Shown piece after piece: positions 11,803-23,109 of a stretch of 64,000 bases of DNA. This DNA is from Cycas panzhihuaensis (lineage: Eukaryota; Cycadophyta), in the NCBI GenBank assembly GCA_023213395.1, contig CM041465.1, forward strand, positions 163,377,741 to 163,441,740, read 5' to 3'. A model generated the notes under the pieces. It did no database searches and had not been told where the DNA came from. It worked only from the letters and a program-made list of their open reading frames with translations. The position numbers and the translations under genes were made by a program. Positions within the stretch are counted from its first letter, which is position 1; the number at the start of each line of letters is the position of its first letter.

Positions 11803-14800
11803 GTGGAGTCAAATCAAGGTATGGATGATGATGTCTTGGTTGCTTGTAATGTTTCTCATTATCACCATGACTAGTTATTAGATTCAAGTACTTTGCACCA
11901 CATGTATCCATACAAGAGTTGGTTCTCATCATACCAACCTCTTGATGGTGGTGATGTGCTTATGGGAAATGAAGTTTCTTGTAAGACAGTGGGCATTGGT
12001 AGCATCAGAATTAAGATGTTCGATGGGGTAGTCAGAATATTAACTGAGGTTAGACATGTACTTGATTTGAAAAGGAACCTGATTTCCTTAGGCGAATTAG
12101 ATTTAGGTGGTTTTAAGCATATAAGTCATGAAGGAGTCCTAAAGGTGTCAAAGGGTGCCTTGGTTATTATGAAAGCCTTAAAGAGAGGAAATCTTTATAT
12201 TTTAGTGGGAAGTACAGATGTCAGCCAAGCAGCTATAATGTCAAAGACTGCAGAAGATCCTGCTCAGCTATGGCATCAAAGACTTGGGCACATGAGTGAG
12301 AAAGGACTTAAGGTGCTGATAAACCGTAAGTTGCTTCCTAACTTATAGCTTTCAGATTTGGCTTTTTATAAACATTGTGTTTTTGGAAAACAGTGTAGAC
12401 TCAGGTTTAAAGTAGGGAGTCACACTAGTAAAGGCATTCTAGATTATATATATTCAAATGTATGGGGACCAACCCCTAAAATATCTTATGGAGGATCATT
12501 GTATTTTGTCACATTTATAGATGATTACTCCAGGAAGGTATGGGTCTATTTTTTGAAAAGGAAATTTGAAGTTTTTAGTGTGTTTAAGCAGTTCAAGGCT
12601 TTAGTTGAGAACAATACTGGTAAGACAATCAAATGTTTAAGAACTGACAATGGAGGTGAGTTCAACTCCTTGAAATTTGAGAACTATTGCAAAGAAGCTG
12701 GGATCAAAAGACACAAGACCACTAGCTATACTCCACAGTAAAATAGCATTGCTGAGCACATGAATAGGACACTCTTGGAAAGAGCAAGAAGCATGCTAAG
12801 TAATGCAGGAGTAGAGCAGGGCTTGTGGGTAGAAGCTATTCAAACAACTTGTTATTTAGTAAACAGGTCACCATCAGTTGCAATAGATTGTAAGATTCAT
12901 AAAGAGGTATGGACTGGACATCCATGTGATTATTCAAATTTAAAAGTTTTTAGTTGTGATGCTTATGCTTGGACTAACAAAAGTAAACGTTCAAAATTAG
13001 ACCCAAAATCTAAGAGGTATATCTTTGTTGGTTATGGTGATAAGGATGGTGTAAAGGGATATAGGTTATGGGATCCTACTGCCCACAAAATCACCATTAA
13101 TAGAGATGTCATATTTGATGAATCTCTCCTTATAAAATCAGACAGTGTAGAAGCTAAAATGAAACATGAGCAGTAAGATAAACATCAATAAGTTAAGTTT
13201 GAAATATAGCCATCTGTGGAATCAGAACATCATGAAGATCTTTCTGAAGATGAATCAGTAGCAGATTCATAAGAGTATGTGGACACTCCTCTGCTAACAG
13301 TTAGAAGATCTACACGAGTTAGTCATCCACCTGACATGTACAAGCCTTCTATTTCTATTGCTTTACTTCTAATGATGGTGAGCCCACATGTTATTAGGAA
13401 GCAGTAGATGATATCCATGGAGAGAAGTGGATAAGGGCTATGTAGGAAGAGATAGATGCCTTGAAGAAAAATCATTCATGGGACTTGGTAGAACTTCCAC
13501 ATGGCAGGAAGACTGTTGGTTGCAGGTAGGTTTTAAAAATGAAAATGAATGTTGATGGAAAGGTTAATAAATGCAGGGCACGACTGGTGGCAAAAGGCTT
13601 TGCACAGAAAGTAGGTATTGACTTTCATGAGATCTTTTCACTAGTTGTTAAACTTGTTTCAATTCGAGTGCTGTTAGCATTGGTAGCTTCTCTCAATTTG
13701 GAGTTGGAGCAGTTAGATATAAAAATAACTTTTCTACATGGAGACTTAGATGAGGAGATCTATATGGATCAACCAGAGGGGTTTGTATAAGATGGCAGGA
13801 AAAGACTTGTTTACAGGCTCAAGAAATCATTGTATGGCCTGAAGCAATCACCCAGGCAGTGGTACAAGAAATTTAATGCCTTCATGGAGAGCTAAAATTT
13901 CAAAAGAAGTGAGTATGATCATTGTATTTACTTTAAATTTATGGACAATGGCTTATTCATTATCTTAGTGTTATATGTTGATGACATCTTTGGTTCAGCA
14001 AGAGCATGGTAGAAATCAATAAGTTAAAGGCTCAATTGGTTAGGACTTTTGATATGAAAGATTTAGGAGCTGCAAAATAAATCTTAGGCATGGAGATACA
14101 CAGAGACAGGAAAAGTGGTAAGCTATGGTTATCACAGCAGAAATATATGGAGAAGGTGCTAACCAGGTTTGCGATGGCAAATGTGAAACCAGTGAGTATC
14201 CCATTGGCTTCCCACTTCAAGCTTTCATCTAATATGAGTCCTAGTAGTAAAGAAGAAAAGGCTTATATGTCTCGTGTGCCTTATGCTAGTGCAGTAGGAA
14301 GTTTAATATATGCCATGGTATGTACAAGACCTGATATTTCACATGCAGTCGGTGTAGTTAGTAGGTTTATGGCAAATCCAGGAAAGGAACATTGGGCTGT
14401 AGTGAAATAGGTGCTTCAGTATCTAAGAGGCACTAGTGATTACTGCATCACCTTTGGAGGTACAGGTAATTAGGTTTGTGGATATGTCGATTCAGATTTT
14501 ACAGGAGATTTAGACAAAAGAAGGTCTACTTTAGGTTATGTTTTCACTCTTGCAAATGGTCCAATTAGTTAGATGTCCAAATTATAGAGCACAATTGCAC
14601 TGTCAACCATAGAAGCTAAATATATTGCTGCAGCACATGCTTGTAAAGAAGTAATTTGGTTACAAGGTCTATTGGTTGAGCTTGGAAGGAGACAGAAAAA
14701 TGTCAAGGTATTTGTGATAGTCAAAGTGCCATTTACCTAGCCAAGAATCTAGCTTATCACAGTAGAATAAAGCATATTACACTTAAGTACCATTTTGTTA

Positions 14801-14928
14801 GACATGTTGTAGAAGCAAGTGGAGTGGCACTTGAGAAGATTCACATCAATAAGAATTATGCTGATATATTCATGAAACCAGTACCATTAGAGAAGTTCAA
14901 ATGGTGTTTGACTTCTCTTGGCTTGTAG
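11803..14928 (+). pseudogene. copia A Pol remnant (PR, IN, RT, RNase H)
   Basis: Same frame as Gag for much of its length. Protease: the LLDS motif at 11875-11886 is preceded by TAG for the usual Trp and has Ser for the Gly after Asp-Ser. Integrase: zinc-binding H-H-C-C at about 12270-12400 (WHQRLGH; HCVFGKQC), then core motifs FIDDYSRKVWVYF, TDNGGEF (about 12643) and AEHMNRTL carrying the D-D-E residues. RT: KCRARLVAKGFAQK at 13570, YVDD near 13977-13988. RNase H: to the terminal SLGL and TAG at 14926-14928, likely the natural stop. Premature stops occur at 11872, 12346, 12739, 13174 and many later sites; there is also at least one short frame shift after YVDD. Confidence 0.9.
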
Positions 14929-14973
14929 AAAAGATGATGAAGGATCTAGGAAAGGTAGCGGGTAATTGTTGTT

Positions 14974-14984
14974 AAGGTGGAGAT
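14974..14984 (+). promoter_or_regulatory. polypurine tract of copia A
   Basis: AAGGTGGAGAT directly precedes the 3' LTR. This is the standard plus-strand primer site of plant copia elements. Confidence 0.85.
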
Positions 14985-15604
14985 TGTTGGGTATTATGAC
15001 AACAATTATAGGCCTAAAATTATGGCATGTTTTCAGTGTGGTTTCCCCCCCAAATCTTTCTTGGGGGGTTCCAAGGCGAGCCCCCTTGGCCGAGGTGCGA
15101 GGGGTGGGCGCCCCTGCTAGGAGGGGGTTCAGGGGCAATAGCCTCTGACCCAAAAAATTGACCATGTAAACCTTATCAAAGTGTAAAGAGAATCAGGGTC
15201 ATTCAATAAAAATACCCTAGATTCTACGGTTGAGATTTAGGTCTTAGATGTCCTCTCATGTAGCATGTTTTAGGGCTTTTCTTATTATGTTATAATGTTG
15301 TGCAATGTGCTATAAAGAGGGCGGCGGTTAATTGTTGTTCTAGAGAGCACTCTGTATCTGTGATGTACTGTTTCTCTATTCTGCAGTAATAAAGATTGAT
15401 ACCTTTCTTGTGTGGATGTTTTCCTAGCACACTGCTAGGGCTTTACCACGTTATATCAGGTGCACATGTGATGTTTGGCTTTCATTGTCTTGTTATTGTA
15501 TAATCTTTGATTTTAGAACTTGCATGTAATTTTATGTTTCTATTTTTGTAACTAGTTGTAAGAAAGTAATAGATCTTAGAGGGTTGGACCTTCTATTCTC
15601 AACA
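14985..15604 (+). repeat. 3' LTR of copia A
   Basis: The 620-bp copy begins TGTTGGGTATTATGACAACA and ends TCTCAACA, next to the right ACAAT duplication. The GC-rich block is shorter than in the 5' LTR and has lost part of one hairpin (GGGGCAATAGCCTC). The AATAAA signal is kept near 15388. Confidence 0.95.
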
Positions 15605-15609
15605 ACAAT
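15605..15609. other. target-site duplication, right (ACAAT)
   Basis: Exact repeat of 10297-10301. Confidence 0.9.
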
Positions 15610-16605
15610 TACTTCCTTTTTTTACTATGACTTTTTATAAATTTTATCTACAACTTTTATTTTACAGGTTGTAATATTTCCATTCTTAGTTGTAACTACC
15701 TACTTTTTTTGTTACAACTATCTACTATTACAACTTCCTATATTTTTAGTTGCAACTATTGTCTTCTTGATTATAACTATTTTTGGCTAAGGTTATAACT
15801 TTTATCCTCTTATTTACATCTTGAGTCACAATCACTTGCTTTTAAAGTTAAAACCTTTTGCTTCTTAAATTGTAACTTTGGTCTTCTTAGTTGTTAGTAT
15901 TGATATCCTAGGTTGCAACCACTTGATTTCCAAGTTACAACCTAAGTTACAACAACTAACTCTAGGTTATAACCTCGTATATTACTAGTTGTAATTATTG
16001 CTTCCCAAGTTACAACCTATTGTATTTTAATTTGTAACTATTGCTTCCTAATTTGTAACCTTTTGCATCCCAGTTTGCAACCATTGCTTCCTTGGTTATA
16101 ACCTTCTACATCCTAAGAAGTATTTCTTCGTAGGTTGTAACCCTTTGCATCTTAAGCTACAACTATTACTTCTCTAGTTATAACCTTTTTCATCCTAGAT
16201 TGTAATTGTTGCTTCTTGAGTTACAACCTTCTATGTCTTAGGTTGCAATTGTTGCTTCTCAAGTTGCAACCTTCTATGTATTAGATTGCAACTACTACTT
16301 CCCAGGTTACAATTTTCTGCATCCTAAGTTATAACTGCTACTTCCCTGATTGCAACCTTCTACATGCTAGGTTATAACTGATGCTTCCTAGGTTGCAACC
16401 TTCTATATCCCAAGTTGTAACCACTGCTTCCTAGGTTACAACCTTATGCATCCTAGGTTACAACCACTACTTCCCTAGTTATAACCTCTTGTATCCCAAG
16501 TTATAATCACTCCTTCTTAGGTTGTAACCCCCTATGTCCTAGGGTGCAACTACTATTTTTTAGGTTACAACCCTCTATGTCATAGGTTGAAACCACTATT
16601 TAAGA
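15605..16605 (+). repeat. 43-bp dimeric tandem array, right part
   Basis: About 23 copies of a 43-bp unit made of a 22-bp and a 21-bp half. Both halves open with a core close to GGTTGCAACC, GGTTATAACC or AGTTACAACC; the first half continues with TTCTATRTCCTA, the second with ACTGCTTCCTA. Core starts from 16133 on: 16155, 16176, 16198, 16219, 16241, 16262, 16284, 16305, 16327, 16348, 16370, 16391, 16413, 16434, 16456, 16477, 16499, 16520, 16542, 16563 and 16585, an unbroken 22/21 alternation. Earlier copies back to 15623 keep the spacing with a few indels (for example 15933 to 15945). GGTTGCAACC and GGTTATAACC are perfect palindromes. No reading frame is maintained. Confidence 0.95.
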
Positions 16606-16639
16606 AAAAATTTTATATTTCTCCTTATTAAAGAATATA

Positions 16640-16680
16640 TACTCCCATGGTTTCTGCCCTCCCCTCTCCCCTCCCTTTTT
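16640..16680 (-). promoter_or_regulatory. purine-rich tract after gypsy F (possible polypurine tract)
   Basis: The minus strand reads a run of AAAGGGAGGGGAGAGGGGAG just after the coding tail. This could be a polypurine tract, which would put the array inside the LTR, or a purine-rich 3' untranslated region. No TG LTR start could be verified. Confidence 0.4.
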
Positions 16681-16689
16681 ATTTTGGCT

Positions 16690-18049
16690 TATTATATATA
16701 ATTTTAGTCGACTTCTATTAACTAGTTTTTCAAGTAATATTCCATCAAGTTATTGGAGTTATACTGCTCCATTAGATCTAATACAATTTACCTTATACAG
16801 ACCAAGCCATTACAACTTTAATTTTCTTAGCTTTATATGAAATTCTTTGTTATACAAAAGTACAAGAACTCCTTCTTAGAACTAAAATACTTTGAGATGT
16901 TGATTGTGTCGTGCTTTACATCTTTGTTTCTCTACTTTTAATTCCCATAAAGCCTTAGTTCTTTTCTTGTTCATTCTTATTAATTTAATGAGTTGTTGCT
17001 CCCTTGAGTCTTCGTCTGGTAGTTTCAACTATAGGGCCATCCTTAGGCTTTCTATTTAGAATTCATAAGGAAGTACTACTTATAGTCTATAAACTAATTA
17101 GAATAGTGTTTGTTTATGTGGTCTTTTTACCATTATTATATCTACCCACAATATCAAATGGAGTTGCTCTGCCCATTCTATTCTTCCTTCATTATAGATT
17201 TTGGATAATGCTAATTTAAAATTTTATTCATGCTTTCCAATTATCCATTTACTTAAGGGTAATCTAGAGAGAATTTAGAATGTTGAATCATGAATTTCTT
17301 TATAAGATACTTCAATGTCTTGTTCAAAAAATTGTTTCCTTGATTAGAAACAATTTCTAAGGGACAACCAAATCAAATGATGATCATTTCATATAAAAAT
17401 TGAGTTATATTTTAGGCATCACACATTTTCATTAGTTTTTCTTTAGTCCATTTTATTAAGAAGTTTGTAGCCACCAAAATATATCTTGTGTTTATTTGTT
17501 TGGTTGGTAGACTAATGGGTTTGATAAAATCTAGTCCCCAATTTTTAAATGGTGTATAGGCTAGAATGGGATGTAAAGACATTAAATGATTCTTTATTGG
17601 TTTCCTAATTAGTTAGTATGCATCACACTTGTGAACCCATTTTTCTACATCCTAAAATAGTATGGCCACCAAAGTCTAACTAATAATTTTTTTTAGTTAT
17701 GGGTTTGCCACCTTGATGCTTTGTTACGAGACCTTCATAGGTTTCTCTAATGATAACTTCTACCTTATGTTCCATTATACATTGCCTCAACACATGGTCT
17801 GGTCTTAATTTATATAGCATCCATTAAATCAATTAGAAAATAAAAGATTTTAAAATAAAACTTTATTGTTCTACTTGTTCCATGCCTAATGGTGTTTGTC
17901 CTATAGATAGATACTATGTAATCTCTTCATACCATTTAGGTATTGCTTCAATAGAGAATAATTCTACATCTAGAAAATCATCATAGATTCCTATGGTCAG
18001 TTCTCCTTCTACATCTATTGATGATAAGTCTGGGATTATAAGCTTATCT
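16690..18049 (-). pseudogene. gypsy F integrase remnant and C-terminal tail
   Basis: After the connection region, a zinc-binding remnant reads VEKWVHKCDAY near 17640. The core begins KNWGLDFIKPISLPTK near 17530. The C-terminal tail near 16700-16830 reads IKLRKLKL and LLEKLVNRSRLKLY, close to gypsy E. No chromodomain is evident. Interrupted throughout. Confidence 0.7.
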
Positions 18050-19330
18050 CCTCTTTTCATCATAAGTTTAAAGTTAAACTCTTGAAATAACATTAGCCAT
18101 CAATTGATTCTTCCTTATAAAATGGGTTTGTTAGTCAGGTATTACAAGGCTTGGTGGTCTATAAAAAAAATAAATGGATTAGCTAATAAGTAATTCCTAA
18201 ATTTTTGAAGGGTATAGATCATACCTAAGCCTTCTCATTCTATCACTGAGTAATTTTATTTTGCTTCTGTTAATTTGTGACTTGCAAAGTATATCAATAG
18301 ATCTACTTTATTATCTTTTGGTTATTTTAATACATACCTAATAGTAAGTAAAGAGGTACATATATGTACATAGAATGGTTTGTCCCAATTAGAAAATCAC
18401 AGTACTGGTGCCTAACTAATCTTCTTCTTTAAAAGCTCAAATGCAAGCTGCTGTTATAACTTCCATTGCCGTGTAGCTTTCTTTTTTAGCATGGCTTCCA
18501 AGGAATTAACTATCTGGGCATAAATTTTTATAAACTTTTGATAATATCTCATCATTCTTAAGAATCCCTAAACCTATTTCTATGTTTTAGGTATAGGAAA
18601 GTTCAAGATTATAACTACTTTGTTGGAGTCTATAAGTAATCTATTTTTTGAAACCACATGACCCAACAATGTCCCAAAGGAAATTATGAATGTATACTTT
18701 GTAGGATTTAAATATAATTTACTCTTTCTGTAGGTTTTAATTGTTAAATGTAACTAACCAAGATTATTTTTAACAAAGTGAATAACATCTAATCATCTAT
18801 GAATACCTCAATCATTTTCCTAATAATTTGATTAAAAATATTGAGAATCACTCTTTGAAATATAGCTAGAGCATTGGTTAGTCTGAACAACTTAACTCTA
18901 AATGCATATGTACCTTATTCTATAATAAAGCTTGTCTTTAGTTGGTCTTTAGTCGCAATCCACACTTGATTATATCTGTTGAATCCATCTATGAATGAAT
19001 AAACTTTATACTCTATAACTTTTTTACAAAATATCTTTAGTGAATAGAATCGAGAACGGGTATTTCTTTATTGCTTTATTTAGAGCTTTGCAATCCACAG
19101 AGACTCTAAGTTTCCCATTCCTTTTTGGAAAGACTACAACTTGACTCATCCATTCACTATTTTCTACCTCAAAAATATAGTTTGCTTCAAGCAACTTATT
19201 GAGTTCCACTTTAACTTTTTCTTTATATTTTAGATTTATATGGTATGGTCGTTGCCTTATAGGTCTGACCCCTAATTTAGGCAAAATACCTTTTAAATCT
19301 TTATAAGACTATGGAAAAAAATGTTTATAT
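18050..19330 (-). pseudogene. gypsy F reverse transcriptase and RNase H remnant
   Basis: RT starts at 19284 with LGVRPIRQRPY and continues with LNKLLEANYIFEV, VVVFPKRNGKLRVSVDCKALN and KYPFSILFT (to 19024), the palm/finger entry of gypsy RT. Next come GTYAFRVKLFRLTNALAIFQ and, for the catalytic YxDD, FIDD near 18800. RNase H and connection follow to about 18050. Stops are frequent after 19020. Confidence 0.75.
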
Positions 19331-20526
19331 TCTAAAAAATGATAAGCTAGCTTATTGTACCATCTCTACACCCAATAATGTCCCAAATTAAAAATTTATA
19401 GTTGTTCCTTTATTTTAATATCAATTTCTTATAATTTAAGTTTTTTCCCTTCTATTGTTTTATCATTTGGACTCACCTTATATGCTAGAGTGTCATCTAT
19501 AATACATTCCCCATATTCTACAATGGAGTAGCCATGGGCAAAAGTTTGATTCTCTTGTTCTCTATTTATGTGAAAGTAATTCTTTTCTTATTCCACAATT
19601 TTTTCTTTAAAATTTTGTAGAATTTCTTTAATTTATTTATCTTTATTATGGTATGCAAAAGTTTGCTAAATATTCTAGATCATTATATCCCAATTTACTA
19701 ACTTTTCTTTTTTATAATGATTATACTAGACTGCAAAAATTCCTTTAAACATTGGTCCTCATCACTATGCCCATTCCTTTTTTGGGATTTTATTAGTTAT
19801 CCATGACCAGACATAATTTTGCACATGTAGATAAGGATCATCTCCATTCTAGAATGAAAGCAATTCATGCAATTAGAATCTGTTTAAATATTTTCTACTT
19901 ATCTATTCCTAAGAATCAAATTCATATATAGTATACCATAATCTTGCTTAAGCTACCAAAGAACATGGAAATACAAGATACCAAGGTTGTTGTTGCCATT
20001 TATTTTTTATTATAGCAATATATTTTTTCAAATGTTTTTATGCTTACTATAAACAACCATCATATTTGGGAAATTCATAAATTATTTTAGCACAAATTAA
20101 TATTTTTTATATTATTCTTTCTATTTACAATAATTTTGGTTGCACCTCATACTTTTCTTTATCTTCTAAATAATCTATATATAATTCTAAATGGTAATAA
20201 GAAGGCAATTCTTCTTCTTCCCAAGCATTATGGAGCTAGTTTAACATATAAGAGGATGAAGGGCTACTTGGTAAAACTAGTTATATTTGGAATGCAGTTT
20301 CTGAATAGGGGATGACTGTTAATTTTAATGTGGCTATAGTGGATGTTGCTTTTCCTTCATCTTTGATTTTTTCTATCTGTGGTCCATCTAAGCATAAAGG
20401 AAAAGTCATTATCTTCTTTCCTACTGGAAATGTGAATGTATGCTTTTCCCAATCTTGCATAGCTTTTTTGGATAAAAACTAAGGCCTCCCCAACAAGGTT
20501 GGATAAGTCTTTCTTTGATCTTACAT

Positions 20527-20820
20527 TCATAACATTATAAAATCTAATAATACTATAACATCTACAACTATTACTAGAACATTCAATAATATACCCATGG
20601 GCCTTACTTGAAGTTGATTGGCCAATCTAACTGAATAATTAGGGGCAACTACATTGGGTCTTCCCAAAGTTATCCAAGAAGATTTTGGTAGCACATTTAT
20701 CCCTGACCCTCCATCCACAATCGTTTTACATAAAGTTATTCCAAAAACTATTATGGAAACTCTTAGATATACTCTAGTATCTTTAATGGTATTTAGTACT
20801 AGTTTTTCATTCTGTTCCAA
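20527..20820 (-). pseudogene. gypsy F protease segment
   Basis: A 97-residue open stretch holds TIVDGGSGINVLPKSSW, an aspartic protease active site of the IDGGSG form seen in several plant gypsy lineages in place of DTGAS. The following LGRPN and VRLANQLQVRPMGIL match the second half of that domain. It lies between gag and RT as expected. Decay on both sides separates it from the neighbouring domains. Confidence 0.75.
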
Positions 20821-21659
20821 TACTAATTGTTGAAAATAACCTACTTCCTACCATTCAAAAATAACTAATATAGGAATTAAAACTCCTAATTCAGTAAGCA
20901 TGTCTTTTACCATTTGTAACCTTTTCCAAGGATTTGTATCTTTTTATGTTACTTATGTTTGTGTTGTTCTCCTTTTATAGTGCAAGCCTTTAATTCTTTA
21001 TTATTATTGGAATTCTTCTGCTTGTGCTTCTCTCATGGCTTCTTGAAGAATTTCACTGCTTCTTGTAACCATTATTTTTTAACTTTTGGATTTGAAAAAT
21101 TATCTTGAGGATGAGGTCCTCTTATTCTGCCACTATGTGTTTACAAATATGCAGGCTTTTCTTGATCTAAAACCATGTCCACTAAATTTACATTTTGGAT
21201 TTTATTATTATTTGGATAATTTTCCCATTCGTGATCTGCTAGTCCATATTTCTCAAAAATAAATTCTGCTCTATTTATCTCTATTGGATATTTATATCTA
21301 TAATATCCCCATCTTTGATATAAGAAATAATGAATTGACCTTATTTTCCCTTTGTATTGCTTTGTTGTTCTACATTCTATTTTTTATGAATGTATGTTAT
21401 AAACTTCTTCTTCATTGTTCTTCAGTCTAAAATAACATTCCTACATATTATGGTTATTTCTTTGATAATTATCACACCATTTCGTAGATACTCCATGTTC
21501 ATTCTTTAGGTGCCCTTATTGATTGTAAGGCAAGGGACACTAAATATTTTCCCTTGATTTTTATAATCATAGACGAGATAATTTTGTTGCATATTAACTA
21601 GAACAAAAGCTAGTGGTTGTTGTTTTAATGCTTCTACATCTTTCTTTAATGCTTTAATC

Positions 21660-22777
21660 TCTGGGTTGGTAGCCATCTATGGTGTTTATATAGGCTCTGT
21701 TCTAATGTTCATTATTAGAAGATACATTGATGATTTCATTGCCATTTGGGAGTAGGATGACTTCATTTGATTTTTAAACTTCAAAGCTAACTCCTTGACC
21801 TGCTCATAACTATTCATTGAATGTAGTATTACCTTATCTCTAAGTTGTGGTATTAGCCCTTGCATAAAGTATTTCATTACTAACATGAGATTTATTACCA
21901 TCGAAGATTACATTTCATTCATAATAACTCTAATTCTTCCATCAAAACCATTGACAAATTCCCTATGATATTTTTGAATCTCCTTCAAAGCCTATGAAAT
22001 GGTTATTAGATCCCTCAGCTTTTGGAATTCAAAAATTGTTCTTATAATTGATCCCAATTTGGCTATTGTGCTATTACATATTGAAACCATGTAATGACTG
22101 GCCCTCTTAATGTTAAAAAAAAAAAGGGCTTTTATTTCTCCTTAATCTATAATTCTTTTAATCTAGATCATATTTTTAAATAGAGCTAAATGGTCATCTA
22201 GCTTTGTAGTTTAGTCAAATTGTAGGCTTGAAAACATCGAGTTACTTTGTATAATGATGTAAGGGGTTGTAACTCCGTAATTTACTCCATCTAATACCTT
22301 GCTTTGTCCTCCTATGGGTGGTGTATTACTACCTATTGTTCCTCATGTACTGCTACCTAGACTTTCCATTAGTAGCCTAAAAAGAGGATTTATTCTATAA
22401 ACCAGAGTTTGAATTTCTAGTAAGTGATGATTCAAGGCTTGTTCAATGGCACTATATATTCTTAATTTGATAGAATTTTCCTTTAGCACTAGTGTTTCTT
22501 CTTTTCATAAATTTTCTTCTTTAATGGAATCTTGTTGGCTTCTTCTTTCCACATATGTTGCTTGCGTTGGTTTCTCCTTCGTGGGTTTCTCTTCTATTAA
22601 ACATATCTAATCATTTTTATCTTCTACCTGTACTTCAGTTATGCTTAGGTTTTGTTCCTTCACCTTGTCATTATTTCTCAACTTTTTTCTCTCTATCAAG
22701 TGTGTAAATGGCCACCTTTTTAAGGATGCAGAGGTGCAAAGTGGGACTACAATGGTGAGAGCATGTTCGCTTGAGTT
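21660..22777 (-). pseudogene. gypsy F gag remnant
   Basis: The minus strand reads ALFFFLTLRGPVITWFQYVI near 22060-22120, the 'L.G.A..WF' core of gypsy Gag, followed by NWDQL. Near 21800-21870 it reads LIPQLRDKVILHSMNSYEQV, also a conserved Gag stretch. Frame breaks are frequent. The N-terminal part upstream of 22600 is low in recognisable features and merges with the end of copia B'. Confidence 0.65.
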
Positions 22778-23083
22778 AACATAATCCAACGATTAGTGGG
22801 TAGTGTTAAAAAACACTAGGGAGGTATTCCCACCCCATTTATAGATTATTTGGGGAGGCAGCAAGAGCCTCAACTCGATCTGCATATATTCCAAATATAT
22901 TTTAAATTAATATTTAAAAATAATAAGAATAATAAATCAATGCATACCTTAAGGATAATGTGTCAGTATTCAATGGCTCTACGAGGCTGATATGCAGATC
23001 TAGGTGTCTTAGGGAGTCCCAAAGGTGGCTTTGAGGGGTCCTAGGTGCAAAACTTCATAGGCACATTGGGGGTTATCCTAACA
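22778..23083 (-). repeat. 3' LTR of copia B'
   Basis: Starts TGTTAGGATAACCCCCAATG on the minus strand next to the polypurine tract (AGAAGAGAA, 23084-23094). A TATA box, CTATAAATGGGG, reads near 22835-22850. The stretch from there to TTTTTTAACAC aligns with the LTR of copia B. The lower boundary near 22778 is estimated from that alignment. Confidence 0.6.
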
Positions 23084-23109
23084 TTCTCTTCTATAATGCT
23101 TAATGTAAA

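Larger units (their letters stand above)
10302..15604 (+). mobile_element. complete Ty1/copia element A with two LTRs
   Basis: The 5303-bp element has two TG...CA LTRs, a primer-binding site, gag, pol in the order PR-IN-RT-RH, and a polypurine tract. It is flanked by a perfect 5-bp duplication ACAAT (10297-10301 and 15605-15609). The LTRs differ by several tens of changes by eye, so the insertion is not recent. Gag is open; pol has about a dozen or more in-frame stops, nearly all explained by a C-to-T or G-to-A change in a Gln or Trp codon. It inserted into an existing tandem array. Confidence 0.95.
16640..22777 (-). mobile_element. gypsy element F, internal region
   Basis: A Ty3/gypsy element reads from about 22777 down to 16640 in the order gag, PR, RT, RNase H, IN. 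LTRs were not identified. At the 5' side its gag is cut by the 3' LTR of copia B'; at the 3' side the coding tail is followed by a purine-rich minus-strand tract (16640-16680) and then by the 43-bp array. Its integrase tail matches that of gypsy E. Confidence 0.8.

Noticed and set aside
15605-16605. Regularly spaced palindromic repeats suggesting a CRISPR array
   Set aside because: The spacing is 21-22 bp in total, the sequence between cores is itself repeated, and there are no unique spacers or cas genes; this is a tandem satellite in plant DNA.
22607-22789. 60-residue open frame on the minus strand taken as the gypsy F Gag N-terminus
   Set aside because: It starts at the copia B' LTR boundary, so its first codons are probably chimeric; its sequence shows no Gag feature until further downstream.
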